From Kitasatospora atroaurantiaca (GTDB taxonomy: Bacteria; Actinomycetota; Actinomycetes; Streptomycetales; Streptomycetaceae), in assembly GCF_007828955.1 (NCBI RefSeq), contig NZ_VIVR01000001.1, positions 310,001-374,000 on the forward strand: 64,000 bases of DNA. The letters run 5' to 3'. The position numbers and the translations under genes were made by a program. This document shows, one piece after another, positions 9,255 through 17,126 of this stretch (the stretch's first letter is position 1; each line of letters opens with the position of its first letter). Below the pieces are notes generated by a model. It was not told where the DNA came from. It was given only the letters and a program-made list of their open reading frames with translations, and made no database searches.

Positions 9255-10556
9255 GTGCATCAGAGTGACCACCCCCGGACCAACGCAGGCCCCGGCCCCG
9301 GACGTGCCCGGACCAGCCAGGGCCCCGGCCCCGGACGTGCCTGGGCCGACGCCCTGGCGTCCGCCGCCGCCCCGCTGCTGGCCATGACCGCGGTGGCCGC
9401 CCTCGGCCTGTGGTTCGCGCGCGCCACCACGCTGCCCGCCGGGGCGTTCCCGGCCGTCCTCGCCGCCCTCGTCCTGATGGCCGTCGGGGTCCCGGTCGAT
9501 CTGACCGGCAGCGCGGCCTTCGTGGCCGAGGCGCAGGGCGGGATCACGGCCCTGCCGCTGTCCGTCACGCTGGTCGGCGCGCTGGTCACGGGTGCGGTGT
9601 TCCTGCACCCGCTGCGGCTGCACGCCGTGGTCAGGCCCGGCGAGTGGGCGGCGCGGGCGGCCCGGACGGCGCTGCTGTGGACCGGTCTCCTGCTACTGCT
9701 CCGCCTGTCCGCCCAGCACAGCTTCACCGTCCCGACCGGCGATCCGCTGCTGGACGAGCTCGGCGGCCTCTTCGGCGCGGCCCCGACCGTGGGTTTCCGT
9801 GCCCCGGTGCTGCCCACCATCGGCTTCGGCCTGCTCTGGATCGTCGTCGTCCTGGCGCTGGCCCTCGCGGCATCGCGCAGGGCACCCCTGCCGCCCCGCC
9901 TGCTGCGGTACCAGGCAGCCGTCCGGCCCGCCGCGCACGCCGTGCTGACACTGCTGCTGGTCTACGTCGTCATCGCCCTGGTGGCAGGCCTGGTCTCCGC
10001 CACCGTGGACGGGCACCCGCGCGACACACTCGCCGTCATCCTGCTCGCGCTGCCCAACCTGGCCTGGATCGCCCTCGGGGTCGGTCTCGGCGGAGTGTGG
10101 CACGGGCACGCGGGCGGCAGCATCGGCCTGCCGATGCCGCACCCACTCGCCTCGGTCCTGCAGACCTCCCAGGCCCGGGACGTCACGCTCGACCTGAGCT
10201 CGCTGGCCCAGCAGGACGGCCGCTCCTGGCTGCTGGCGGTCCTGGCCGCCGTACTCCTCCTGCTCGCCGGCCTCGGAGCGGCGCTCCACTCCCCCGCCGA
10301 CCTGCGCCTGTGGAAGTACGCGGCCCACCTGGCCGTGGCCATGGCCGTCGCCATGCTGCTGATCGGACTGCTCACCCGGATCTCGGCCTCGCTGGGGCTC
10401 TCCCTGCTTGGCCTCGACAGCACCGGCGGCGTCTTCCTCCGCGCCGACCTGCTGATCTCCGTACCCCTGGCCGCCCTCTGGGGCGCCCTCGCGGGCCTGC
10501 TCGGCGCCCTGATGGCCCGCCCGATCCGGCCTCGCTCGATCCGCCCTGGTCGTTGA
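9255..10556 (+). CDS. Streptophobe family membrane protein
   Basis: A 433-residue, extremely hydrophobic protein with about ten predicted membrane segments and a short Pro/Gly-rich cytosolic N-terminus of about 30 residues. Long Leu/Ala/Val helices are separated by motifs such as FLHPLRLH, GVWHGHAGGSIGLPMPHP and LDLSSLAQQDGR. This matches the streptomycete-specific streptophobe family, whose function is unknown. The GTG at 9255 is preceded by CCAGGAG; a longer frame from 9057 would overlap the divergent DUF6777 start. It ends 8 bases from the convergent kinase gene. Confidence 0.75.
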   Translation: MHQSDHPRTNAGPGPGRARTSQGPGPGRAWADALASAAAPLLAMTAVAALGLWFARATTLPAGAFPAVLAALVLMAVGVPVDLTGSAAFVAEAQGGITALPLSVTLVGALVTGAVFLHPLRLHAVVRPGEWAARAARTALLWTGLLLLLRLSAQHSFTVPTGDPLLDELGGLFGAAPTVGFRAPVLPTIGFGLLWIVVVLALALAASRRAPLPPRLLRYQAAVRPAAHAVLTLLLVYVVIALVAGLVSATVDGHPRDTLAVILLALPNLAWIALGVGLGGVWHGHAGGSIGLPMPHPLASVLQTSQARDVTLDLSSLAQQDGRSWLLAVLAAVLLLLAGLGAALHSPADLRLWKYAAHLAVAMAVAMLLIGLLTRISASLGLSLLGLDSTGGVFLRADLLISVPLAALWGALAGLLGALMARPIRPRSIRPGR

Positions 10557-10564
10557 GCTCCCGC

Positions 10565-11542
10565 TCAGGTCGGTCCGCCGACGCCGAAGACCGGCCAGGC
10601 CCAGGTCGGGGGCGCCGGGACCGGCTCGGGGAGCACCGGGATCACCTCGGTCGGGGTGGGCACCGGCGCTTCGACGGCGGGCGACTCGCCCGCTGCGCGC
10701 AGCGCCGCCACGAAGGCGAGGCAGCTGTCGTACCGCTCCTCGGGAGACTTGGCGAGGGCCTTGGCCAGCACCGCGTCCAGCGCGGGCGGCAGGTCGGGAC
10801 GCGAGGCGGTGAGCGGCGGCGCCGGGTCGTTCAGGTGCGCCCAGAGCAGGGCAAGGTCGTCGTCGCGGCGGAACGGCGGCGCGCCGGTCAGCTCCTCGTA
10901 GACCACGCAGGCGAGGCTGTAGACGTCGCACCGCCCGTCCACGGGCTTGCCGGAGATCTGCTCGGGCGCGACGTAGTCGAGCGTGCCGACGAACTGGCCG
11001 ACCGTGGTGAGGCCGGTCAGCGAGAGGGACTTCTTGGTGAGACCGAAGTCGGTCAGGTAGACGTGCTCGGGGTGCTCGGTGTCGGTGCCCTCGGCGACCA
11101 GGATGTTGCCGGGCTTCACGTCCCGGTGGACCAGGTCATGCGCGTGGGCGGCGTCCAGGGCGGAGGCCACCTGGCCGGTGATCCTGGCGGCCTGCCGGAC
11201 GGAGAGCGGCCCCTGGCGGTCCAGCAGCGCCCGCAGGTCGCGGCCGCGCACGTAGCGCATCGCGATGAAGAGCACGCCCTCCGCCTCCCCCGCCTCGTAG
11301 ACGGGGACGATGTGCGGGTGGTCGATGGCCGCCGCGATCTTCGACTCGCGGGCGAAGCGCTGCCGGAAGACGTCGTTGCGCGCCAGCTCGGGGGCGAGCA
11401 GCTTGACGGCGACGACGCGGCCGAGCCGCAGGTCCTCCGCCTCGTACACCACGGCCATCCCGCCCCGGCCGATCACCCGGTCCAGCCGGTACCCGGCCAG
11501 CTGCGTGCCGGACAGGTCGGACGGCGCCGCCGCACCACTCAT
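10565..11542 (-). CDS. Soluble Hanks-type serine/threonine protein kinase
   Basis: 325 residues. The kinase domain spans about residues 18-275: glycine loop GRGGMAVVY (25-33), catalytic Lys-47 in VAVKLL, HRDVKPGN with Asp-141, and DFG at 165-167. All catalytic residues are present, so it should be active. The C-terminal 50 residues are Pro/Glu rich. There is no membrane helix, so it is cytosolic. Its ATG overlaps the stop of the upstream 164-residue gene (ATGA), which in turn follows the FHA-ABC transporter gene: one operon in which this kinase probably phosphorylates the FHA ligand. Confidence 0.9.
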   Translation of the reverse strand: MSGAAAPSDLSGTQLAGYRLDRVIGRGGMAVVYEAEDLRLGRVVAVKLLAPELARNDVFRQRFARESKIAAAIDHPHIVPVYEAGEAEGVLFIAMRYVRGRDLRALLDRQGPLSVRQAARITGQVASALDAAHAHDLVHRDVKPGNILVAEGTDTEHPEHVYLTDFGLTKKSLSLTGLTTVGQFVGTLDYVAPEQISGKPVDGRCDVYSLACVVYEELTGAPPFRRDDDLALLWAHLNDPAPPLTASRPDLPPALDAVLAKALAKSPEERYDSCLAFVAALRAAGESPAVEAPVPTPTEVIPVLPEPVPAPPTWAWPVFGVGGPT

Positions 11543-12033
11543 GTGTCACCCCGCTCGACGGTGGCGTACGTCTGCAGCTGCGTCCCGTCGCAGTAGTACC
11601 AGCGGCCCTGCTCCAGGTCGAGCAGCCAGGCCGCCGGCCCGTCCACCACGGCGCCCAGCCGCATCCCGCTGCTGCGCCGGCGGAAGGTCTCCAGGTCGAG
11701 CCGCCCGTCGGCGAGTTCGTCGACCAGCTCCCGGTACGAGGCCAGCGCCCGCTCCAGCGCGGCGAGCAGCGGGCGGGGGTCGTCGGTGGTGGCGAGCGGC
11801 TGAGCGGTGCCGGGCGGGCGGTGCGGCAGGGAGACCAGCAGCCGGCCGTCCACCCAGGCGGACCAGCCGTTGGAGCAGACGATCCGCGCCCAGTTGCCGC
11901 TGGTCCCGGCGAGTTGGACGGGCAGCAGCGGGTCGATCCGCGCGGACGGCCGGGACGGGTCCGGGCTCGCCCAGGTCTGCAGGCCGTCCTCGGGGGCGAC
12001 ATGGGTGGGCCGGAACTCGTACGGGCGGTCCAT
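11539..12033 (-). CDS. Hypothetical protein between FHA-ABC transporter and kinase
   Basis: 164 residues, acidic, without signal or membrane segments. The N-terminal half has an SH3-like look (LLPVQLAGTSGNWARIVCSNGWSAWVDGRLLVSLP). The C-terminal half contains a helical ELVDELADGRLDLETFRRR and a WLLDLEQGRWYYCDG strand. It starts 5 bases after the transporter gene and overlaps the kinase start by 4 bases, so it is tightly coupled to both. It may be an adaptor or sensor for the kinase; that is inference only. Confidence 0.75.
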   Translation of the reverse strand: MDRPYEFRPTHVAPEDGLQTWASPDPSRPSARIDPLLPVQLAGTSGNWARIVCSNGWSAWVDGRLLVSLPHRPPGTAQPLATTDDPRPLLAALERALASYRELVDELADGRLDLETFRRRSSGMRLGAVVDGPAAWLLDLEQGRWYYCDGTQLQTYATVERGDT

Positions 12034-12038
12034 GGCGG

Positions 12039-14375
12039 CTACCGGCGCATGATGGCCGGCTCGTGCCGGCGCAGCAGCCGGGCGACCACGAAGCCGAGGA
12101 TCGCGGAGAGCACCACCAGCATGCCCATGTCGAGCAGCCAGATGGACTGCTTGTGGGCGAACAGCGGGTCGTCGGTGAGCTTGCCGGGGACGATCGCGTG
12201 CAGGTCGAGGGTGGCCGCCATGGCGCCGAGTGCCCAGCGGGAGGGGATCAGCCAGGAGAACTGGTTGAGCACCGGCACCCCGTTGAGCTGGAGCAGCGCG
12301 CCGCAGAAGACCACCTGCACGATGGCCAGCAGCACCAGCAGCGGCATGGTGACCTCCTCCTTCTTCACCAGGGCGGAGATGAGGAGGCCGAGCATCATGG
12401 CGGTGAAGGACAGCAGCGCGACGGCCAGGGTGATCTCCGCCAGGGGCGGCAGGAACACCCCGCTGCCGCCCTGTGGTCGGAGCTTGACGCCGGCCAGGCC
12501 GACCATGGTGAGCACCACCGCCTGGACCACGGTGATGGTGCCCAGCACCACGACCTTCGAGCAGAGGTACGCGGATCTGGAGAGGCCGACGGCACGTTCC
12601 CGCTGGTAGATGACGCGTTCCTTGACCAGCTCCCGGACGGCGTTGGCCGCGCCGATGAGGACGCCGCCGACGCACAGGATGAGCAGCGCGTTGAGGGCGG
12701 AGTTCTGGTCGAGCTTGCTGCCGGCCAGGGCGTGTGCCATCGCGCCCATCACGAAGGGCAGCGCGATCATGACGGCCAGGAAGGTCCGGTCCGCGGCGAG
12801 CGCGGTGGTGTAGCGGCGCACCAGGGTGCCGAGCTGCGACCACCAGCCCTGCGGGGGCGGCGGTTTGACGGGCGGTGGGGCGGTCTCGGCGCTCCGCCGC
12901 GGCTTGTTCATGGCGTTGGCGATGTACTGCCGGTGCGCGTCGGAGTCGCGGTACTGGCCGGCCCAGTCGCGGGCAGTGTCGTTCTCGAAGGCCTCGAAGG
13001 CTTCGGGCCACTGGGTGAAGCCGACGAAGTCGAGGGTCTCGCCGGGCGGTCCGTAGAAGGCGATCTTCCCGCCGGGGGCGAGCAGCAGCAGCCGGTCGCA
13101 GAGGTCGAGGCTGAGCACGCTGTGGGTGACGACGATGACGGTGCGGCCGTCGTCGGCGAGATCGCGCAGCATGTGCATCACCGAGCGGTCCATCCCGGGG
13201 TCGAGGCCGGAGGTGGGCTCGTCGAGGAAGAGCAGCGAGGGCTTGGTGAGCAGTTCCAGGGCGACGCTGACGCGTTTGCGCTGGCCGCCGGAGAGGCTGG
13301 AGATGACCTGGTCGGCGCGCTGTTCCAGGCCGAGTTCGCCGATCACCTCCTCGACCCGGGCGGCGCGCTCGGCGGGGGCGGTGTCGCCGGGGAAGCGCAG
13401 TTCGGCGGCGTAGCGCAGGGCGCGGCGGACGGTGAGCTGGGTGTGCAGGATGTCGTCCTGCGGGACGAGGCCGATCCTTCGGCGCAGCTCGGCGTAGTCG
13501 CGGTAGAGGTCGCGGCCGTCGTAGCGGACGGTCCCCTCGTCGGCGGGGCGCAGGCCGGTGAGGGCGTTGAGCAGGGTGGACTTGCCGGAGCCGCTGGGGC
13601 CGGCCACGGCGAGCAGGCACTTCTGGCCGACCGGGAAGGTGACCCGGTCGAGCAGCTCACGGCCGCCGGCCACCCGGACCACCAGGCCCTCGACGTCGAG
13701 GTCGATGTCGCCGGTGTCGACGAACTCCTGCAGCTCGTCGCCGACCAGGCAGAACATCGAGTGCCCGATGCCCACCAGGTCGTCGGGGCCGACCAGGGCC
13801 TGCAGCACCGGCTGTCCGTTGAGGTAGGTGCCGTTGTGGCTGCCGGTGTCGACGATCTCGTACCGGCCGTCGGGCCGCGCGCGCAGTTCGGCGTGGTGGC
13901 GGGAGACCGAGAGGTCGGGGACGACCAGGTCGTTGTCGGTGGCGCGGCCGATCCGGACGACCCGGGCGGGCAGCGGGCGGACGCTGGTCGGCGGGCGGTA
14001 CGAGCCGGTGATCGAGGTGAGCGCGGACGGCGCGCGAGCGGTGGTGGTCGGCTCGGGCAGGGCGGTGAGGGTGGCCTGCGGGCCGTCCTCGGGGCTGCCG
14101 AAGCGGACGGTGGTGCCGGGTCCGAGGTCGAGGTGCTCGACGCGGTGCCCCTGCGTCCAGGTGCCGTTGGTGCTGCCGATGTCGTCCAGCATCCAGTGTC
14201 CGTCGCCGACGTGCAGCACCGCGTGGTGCCAGGAGACCCGGGGGTCGGCGAGGACGATGTCACCCGTCGGGTCGCGGCCGACGTTGTAGGAGCGGCTCGG
14301 GCTCATCACCTGCGAGTCGCCGTCGGTCTCCAGTACGAGCTGCGGCGCGGTGGGCGCGATCGGTCGCTCTCCCAT
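12039..14375 (-). CDS. FHA-FHA-ABC ATPase-permease fusion transporter
   Basis: 778 residues. Two N-terminal FHA domains (about 25-95 and 135-215) carry the phosphothreonine-binding signatures VGRDPTGDIVL...SWHHA...STNGTW and IGRATDNDLVV...SRHHA...SHNGTY. An ABC ATPase follows (about 245-465) with Walker A GPSGSGKST, LSGGQRKR and Walker B LLFLDEPTSG. The rest (about 520-778) is an ABC-2-type permease with about six membrane helices. One chain thus holds half of an exporter controlled by phospho-signals, plausibly from the kinase encoded downstream. The ATG at 14375 (MGERP) is chosen over a longer Arg/Gly-rich leader. Confidence 0.9.
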   Translation of the reverse strand: MGERPIAPTAPQLVLETDGDSQVMSPSRSYNVGRDPTGDIVLADPRVSWHHAVLHVGDGHWMLDDIGSTNGTWTQGHRVEHLDLGPGTTVRFGSPEDGPQATLTALPEPTTTARAPSALTSITGSYRPPTSVRPLPARVVRIGRATDNDLVVPDLSVSRHHAELRARPDGRYEIVDTGSHNGTYLNGQPVLQALVGPDDLVGIGHSMFCLVGDELQEFVDTGDIDLDVEGLVVRVAGGRELLDRVTFPVGQKCLLAVAGPSGSGKSTLLNALTGLRPADEGTVRYDGRDLYRDYAELRRRIGLVPQDDILHTQLTVRRALRYAAELRFPGDTAPAERAARVEEVIGELGLEQRADQVISSLSGGQRKRVSVALELLTKPSLLFLDEPTSGLDPGMDRSVMHMLRDLADDGRTVIVVTHSVLSLDLCDRLLLLAPGGKIAFYGPPGETLDFVGFTQWPEAFEAFENDTARDWAGQYRDSDAHRQYIANAMNKPRRSAETAPPPVKPPPPQGWWSQLGTLVRRYTTALAADRTFLAVMIALPFVMGAMAHALAGSKLDQNSALNALLILCVGGVLIGAANAVRELVKERVIYQRERAVGLSRSAYLCSKVVVLGTITVVQAVVLTMVGLAGVKLRPQGGSGVFLPPLAEITLAVALLSFTAMMLGLLISALVKKEEVTMPLLVLLAIVQVVFCGALLQLNGVPVLNQFSWLIPSRWALGAMAATLDLHAIVPGKLTDDPLFAHKQSIWLLDMGMLVVLSAILGFVVARLLRRHEPAIMRR

Positions 14376-14401
14376 ACGAACGATGCTAGACCCGCTCCCA
14401 C

Positions 14402-14430
14402 GGGCCCGCCCGGGCAACCGGGGCGGGCCC
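14402..14430 (-). terminator. Hairpin terminator after GNAT gene
   Basis: A perfect 10-bp stem (GGGCCCGCCC with GGGCGGGCCC), 9-base loop, 14 bases past the stop of the leftward GNAT gene and upstream of the FHA-ABC start. Confidence 0.75.
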
Positions 14431-14444
14431 CCTGACGTGGCGGT

Positions 14445-14960
14445 CTACAGCTCCAGGCGCCAGTCGTTGGACCGCATGAAGCTCCCGGGAGGGAACTCGA
14501 AGTCGCACTCGCCCATGAGCGAGAACCCGAGCCGGCGACAGATCGCGTTCGAAGCGGCGTTGCTGACGGACGGGAAGGCGTGCAGGTGGCGGCGCCTGCC
14601 GTCCGCGCGGGCGGCCGCGACGGCCGCGGCGGCGGCCGCGGTCGCGATGCCTCGGCCCTGGTACGCGGGCAGGACCTTCCAGCCGGTCTCGTAGACGGTC
14701 TCGCCCCGCCAGACGCGCTCCGAGTAGCCGATGCTGCCGACCGCCTCGCGCTCCGGGACCAGGACGATGCTGAACCTGCGCCCGGTCCCGGTGCCGGCCC
14801 ACTCCACGTAGCGCCGGTGGCGCACGAGCAGCTTCTCCTCGGTCTCCGGGCCGCCCAGGTGTGCCGTCATCTCGGGCGCGTTCGTCCGGCGCAGCAGCGG
14901 GAGGTCGGCCTCCGTCCAGGGCTCGATCCGTACCCGCGACGCGTCGCTCTGCTCGGTCAT
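14445..14960 (-). CDS. GNAT-family N-acetyltransferase (RimJ/RimL type)
   Basis: 171 residues, one GNAT domain of the Acetyltransf_3 type. The acetyl-CoA-binding stretch is VLPAYQGRGIATAAAAAAV, followed by the NAASNAICRRLGF motif typical of the RimJ/RimL group. The ATG at 14960 has GGAG/GAGAG upstream. Substrate unknown; such enzymes acetylate protein N-termini, amino sugars or drugs. Transcribed alone and terminated by its own hairpin. Confidence 0.85.
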   Translation of the reverse strand: MTEQSDASRVRIEPWTEADLPLLRRTNAPEMTAHLGGPETEEKLLVRHRRYVEWAGTGTGRRFSIVLVPEREAVGSIGYSERVWRGETVYETGWKVLPAYQGRGIATAAAAAAVAAARADGRRRHLHAFPSVSNAASNAICRRLGFSLMGECDFEFPPGSFMRSNDWRLEL

Positions 14961-15022
14961 CTCTCCGGCTCCTGTCCTCGGCACCGGACCCTGCCACGTC
15001 GGAGCGGCCGCGCCAAACGATT

Positions 15023-15781
15023 TCAGTGCCCGGCGGTCGGGCGGCGTCGGTACGCCTCCGTGAGGGCCGTCCGGTCCGCCTCGGGGAGTCGGCGGACCGC
15101 CTCGCGCAGGGTGACTCCGGAGATGCGGGTGAGGCGGGGTTCGACCCAGGCGCGGACGAAAGCCGGGTCGCTCCTGGAGATCTCGCGCAGGACCCAGCCG
15201 GTGGCCTTGCGGATGAAGAACTCGCGGTCCTCGAGCAGGGCGTCGGCGTACCGGTCGAGGCGCTCCAGGTCGGGGCTGCCGGTGCGGATGCCGGGCAGCA
15301 GCGCCAGCAGCGCCGCGCGGCGGATCCAGAAGTCCTGGTCGGCCGCCCACCCGTCGAGGACCGGGCCGCAGGCGGCAGGGTCGGCGAGGACGATGCGGCC
15401 GGCGGCATGGACGGCGAGCGGGTCGACCAGCGCCCAGGTACGGCTCTCGCGCACCAGGCGGCCGACCAGCGCGAGGTCGGCGGGGGTGAGCTTGTCGGCG
15501 CCCTGGCAGAGCAGCTCGACGGCGGCCAGGCGGTGGTCGTGGACGCCGTCCGGCCAGAGCAGGGCGGCCAGCGCGAGGGTGTCCTGCCTGCTGAGCGGCG
15601 CCAGGCTGCGCCGGGCCGCGGTGACGGCCGTGCGCAGGGCCGGGACCGGCACGCCCAGGTGCCCCAGCTCGCTGCGCAGGTAGGTGCGGTCCCACTCGGC
15701 CCGCTCGGCGCTGCCGAGCGCGGCCAGTTCCTCGGTGAGCCGTGCGGCCGCCGCGGTGAGCCGGTCGGGCGGCGTCCTCAT
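15023..15781 (-). CDS. DNA alkylation repair protein (AlkD-like HEAT repeat)
   Basis: 252 residues of helical repeats. Hallmarks of the AlkC/AlkD-type glycosylase family are DFWIRRAALLALL and EFFIRKATGWVLREISRSDPAFVRAWV. Family members excise alkylated purines with HEAT-like repeats that wrap the DNA backbone. The Trp and Asp needed for catalysis appear within these motifs. It overlaps the upstream SRPBCC gene by 4 bases and so belongs to the MarR-SRPBCC-AlkD operon. Confidence 0.85.
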   Translation of the reverse strand: MRTPPDRLTAAAARLTEELAALGSAERAEWDRTYLRSELGHLGVPVPALRTAVTAARRSLAPLSRQDTLALAALLWPDGVHDHRLAAVELLCQGADKLTPADLALVGRLVRESRTWALVDPLAVHAAGRIVLADPAACGPVLDGWAADQDFWIRRAALLALLPGIRTGSPDLERLDRYADALLEDREFFIRKATGWVLREISRSDPAFVRAWVEPRLTRISGVTLREAVRRLPEADRTALTEAYRRRPTAGH

Positions 15782-16203
15782 CCGGCCGGCCCCGCTTCGA
15801 GGACCTGCTTGAGGGTGGCCAGCTCGATGTCGACCAGAGCGGTCTGCTCGTCGAAGAAGGCGTCACTGAAGGACGGGGGCTGGAAGAACGTGATCATGAA
15901 TTCGCTGCCCTCCGCGTTGGGGACGACCCGCGCGGGCACGCTCCAGGCCGCCATCTCCTCCACGTAGTCGTGGTCGAGCAGGCCGGTCTCGGCGTCTCCC
16001 CGGATGCGCAGCCGCGCCGGGCCGTGCGGGGTGGCCATCAGCCACCACTCGGGGTCGTCGGTGGGCTCGACGGCCTTGACGTTGACGACGGCCCAGACGG
16101 GCCAGTTGGCGGGGTCGGCGAGGAAGGCGTACACCTCGGCGGCGGGGCGGGCGATCGTGACGGTCTTGGTGACGGACCGGGCGGTGACGGGGGTGGTGCT
16201 CAT
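15778..16203 (-). CDS. SRPBCC (START-like) family protein
   Basis: 141 residues of the polyketide cyclase/AHSA1-like fold: ARPAAEVYAFLADPANWPVWA at the start and a long C-terminal helix closing the ligand cavity. Ligand unknown. Four-base overlaps with MarR upstream and the AlkD-like gene downstream show tight translational coupling, so the regulator probably controls both. Confidence 0.85.
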   Translation of the reverse strand: MSTTPVTARSVTKTVTIARPAAEVYAFLADPANWPVWAVVNVKAVEPTDDPEWWLMATPHGPARLRIRGDAETGLLDHDYVEEMAAWSVPARVVPNAEGSEFMITFFQPPSFSDAFFDEQTALVDIELATLKQVLEAGPAG

Positions 16204-16691
16204 GGCCGGGTCTTTCGGTTCTGCGGGGGCGGCGCGGCAGGGCCGTCCCCGGCCGGGTGGTGGTCCTCGGCGAGCAGCTGCCGGATCCGGGCCTCCAGCT
16301 GGGCGCGGGTGCCGGGCTCCAGGGCGCCGAAGAAGTAGGCGTCGTTGCGGTCGGCGATCTCGGCGAGTCGGGGTACGAGCTCTCGGCCGGTCTCGGTGAG
16401 CGTGAGCCGGAGGCTGCGGCGCGAGGCCGGGTCCGGCTCACGGGTGATCAGCCCCTTGGCGGCCAGCCGGTCGACCAGCCGGGAGACCGCGCCCGGGTCG
16501 ATGTCGATGAAGCGGGCCACCTCCCTGGTGGTGACCGCGTCGCCGCGGTGCACGGTGACGAGGACGGCCCACTGGGAGACCGTCACGTCGTGGCGCGCGA
16601 GTTCCTTCTCGAACCGCCCGTGCACCTCGTCGGAGAGGCGGCGGAGCCAGTAGCCGAGGTGGTCGCGCAGTCCGCTGGTGGTTCCTGTCAC
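16200..16691 (-). CDS. MarR-family transcriptional regulator
   Basis: 163 residues. Winged helix-turn-helix with VTVSQWAVLVTVHRG, TREVARFIDIDPGAVSRLVDRLAAKGLI and wing residues EPDPASRRSLRLTLT, all typical MarR. It would bind DNA as a dimer and release on ligand binding. The GTG at 16691 begins just before the first helix; an extended frame to 16811 would run through the operator palindrome. First gene of a three-gene operon, likely autoregulated. Confidence 0.9.
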   Translation of the reverse strand: MTGTTSGLRDHLGYWLRRLSDEVHGRFEKELARHDVTVSQWAVLVTVHRGDAVTTREVARFIDIDPGAVSRLVDRLAAKGLITREPDPASRRSLRLTLTETGRELVPRLAEIADRNDAYFFGALEPGTRAQLEARIRQLLAEDHHPAGDGPAAPPPQNRKTRP

Positions 16692-16711
16692 CGTTCCAGC
16701 ATCAATGCCTG

Positions 16712-16732
16712 GACAACTGTTGTCAAGACAAC
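16712..16732. promoter_or_regulatory. Probable MarR operator
   Basis: A perfect 13-base palindrome GACAACTGTTGTC (16712-16724) is followed two bases later by a third half-site GACAAC (16727-16732). It sits 21 bases upstream of the MarR start, where an autorepressor would act. The divergent 91-residue gene begins 119 bases away and may be covered too. Confidence 0.75.
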
Positions 16733-16850
16733 ATGATGTGCCCGGGAACACGCCCTCGTACAGGTGACAAGGGGAGTCGAGGAGTACGGTGGCGGGTATG
16801 TCTTGACGCATGATCAGTCACGGCCTGCGGCCGAATACCGGGGAGGCGCT

Positions 16851-17126
16851 GTGAACACCTGGGCGACCTGGACGACACAGGGGATCCTCGCGGGCCACGG
16901 CGGGGTGATGACCGAGGAGGCCGGGCCGATCACCGGGGACCTCACGGTGCACACGATGTGGATCGACGGCGAGGCCCGGCTGACGGTCCAGTACACGGGC
17001 GCGCTGGACTGGTTCACCGTGCAGGGCAGCCCGGTTGCGGCCGCCGACGAAGCGACCGCGCGGAACGTCCACCAGGCGATGGTGGAGGCCGTGAAGGCCG
17101 GCGGCGGTGCCACGGCGCCGCAGTGA
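16851..17126 (+). CDS. Small hypothetical protein
   Basis: 91 residues, soluble, no signal. WTTQGILAGHGG, LTVHTMWIDGEARLTVQYTGALDWFTVQGSPV suggests a small beta-sheet fold; the family is not recognised. GGGGAGG stands four bases before the GTG. It overlaps the following lipoprotein gene by 20 bases, so the two are co-expressed. Divergent from the MarR operon. Confidence 0.7.
   Translation: MNTWATWTTQGILAGHGGVMTEEAGPITGDLTVHTMWIDGEARLTVQYTGALDWFTVQGSPVAAADEATARNVHQAMVEAVKAGGGATAPQ

Noticed and set aside
11310..14435. 1041-codon open frame on the plus strand
   Set aside because: Antisense to the FHA-ABC transporter and kinase genes; Gly/Arg/Val repeats with no fold, start site or motif. Produced by GC-rich codon bias.
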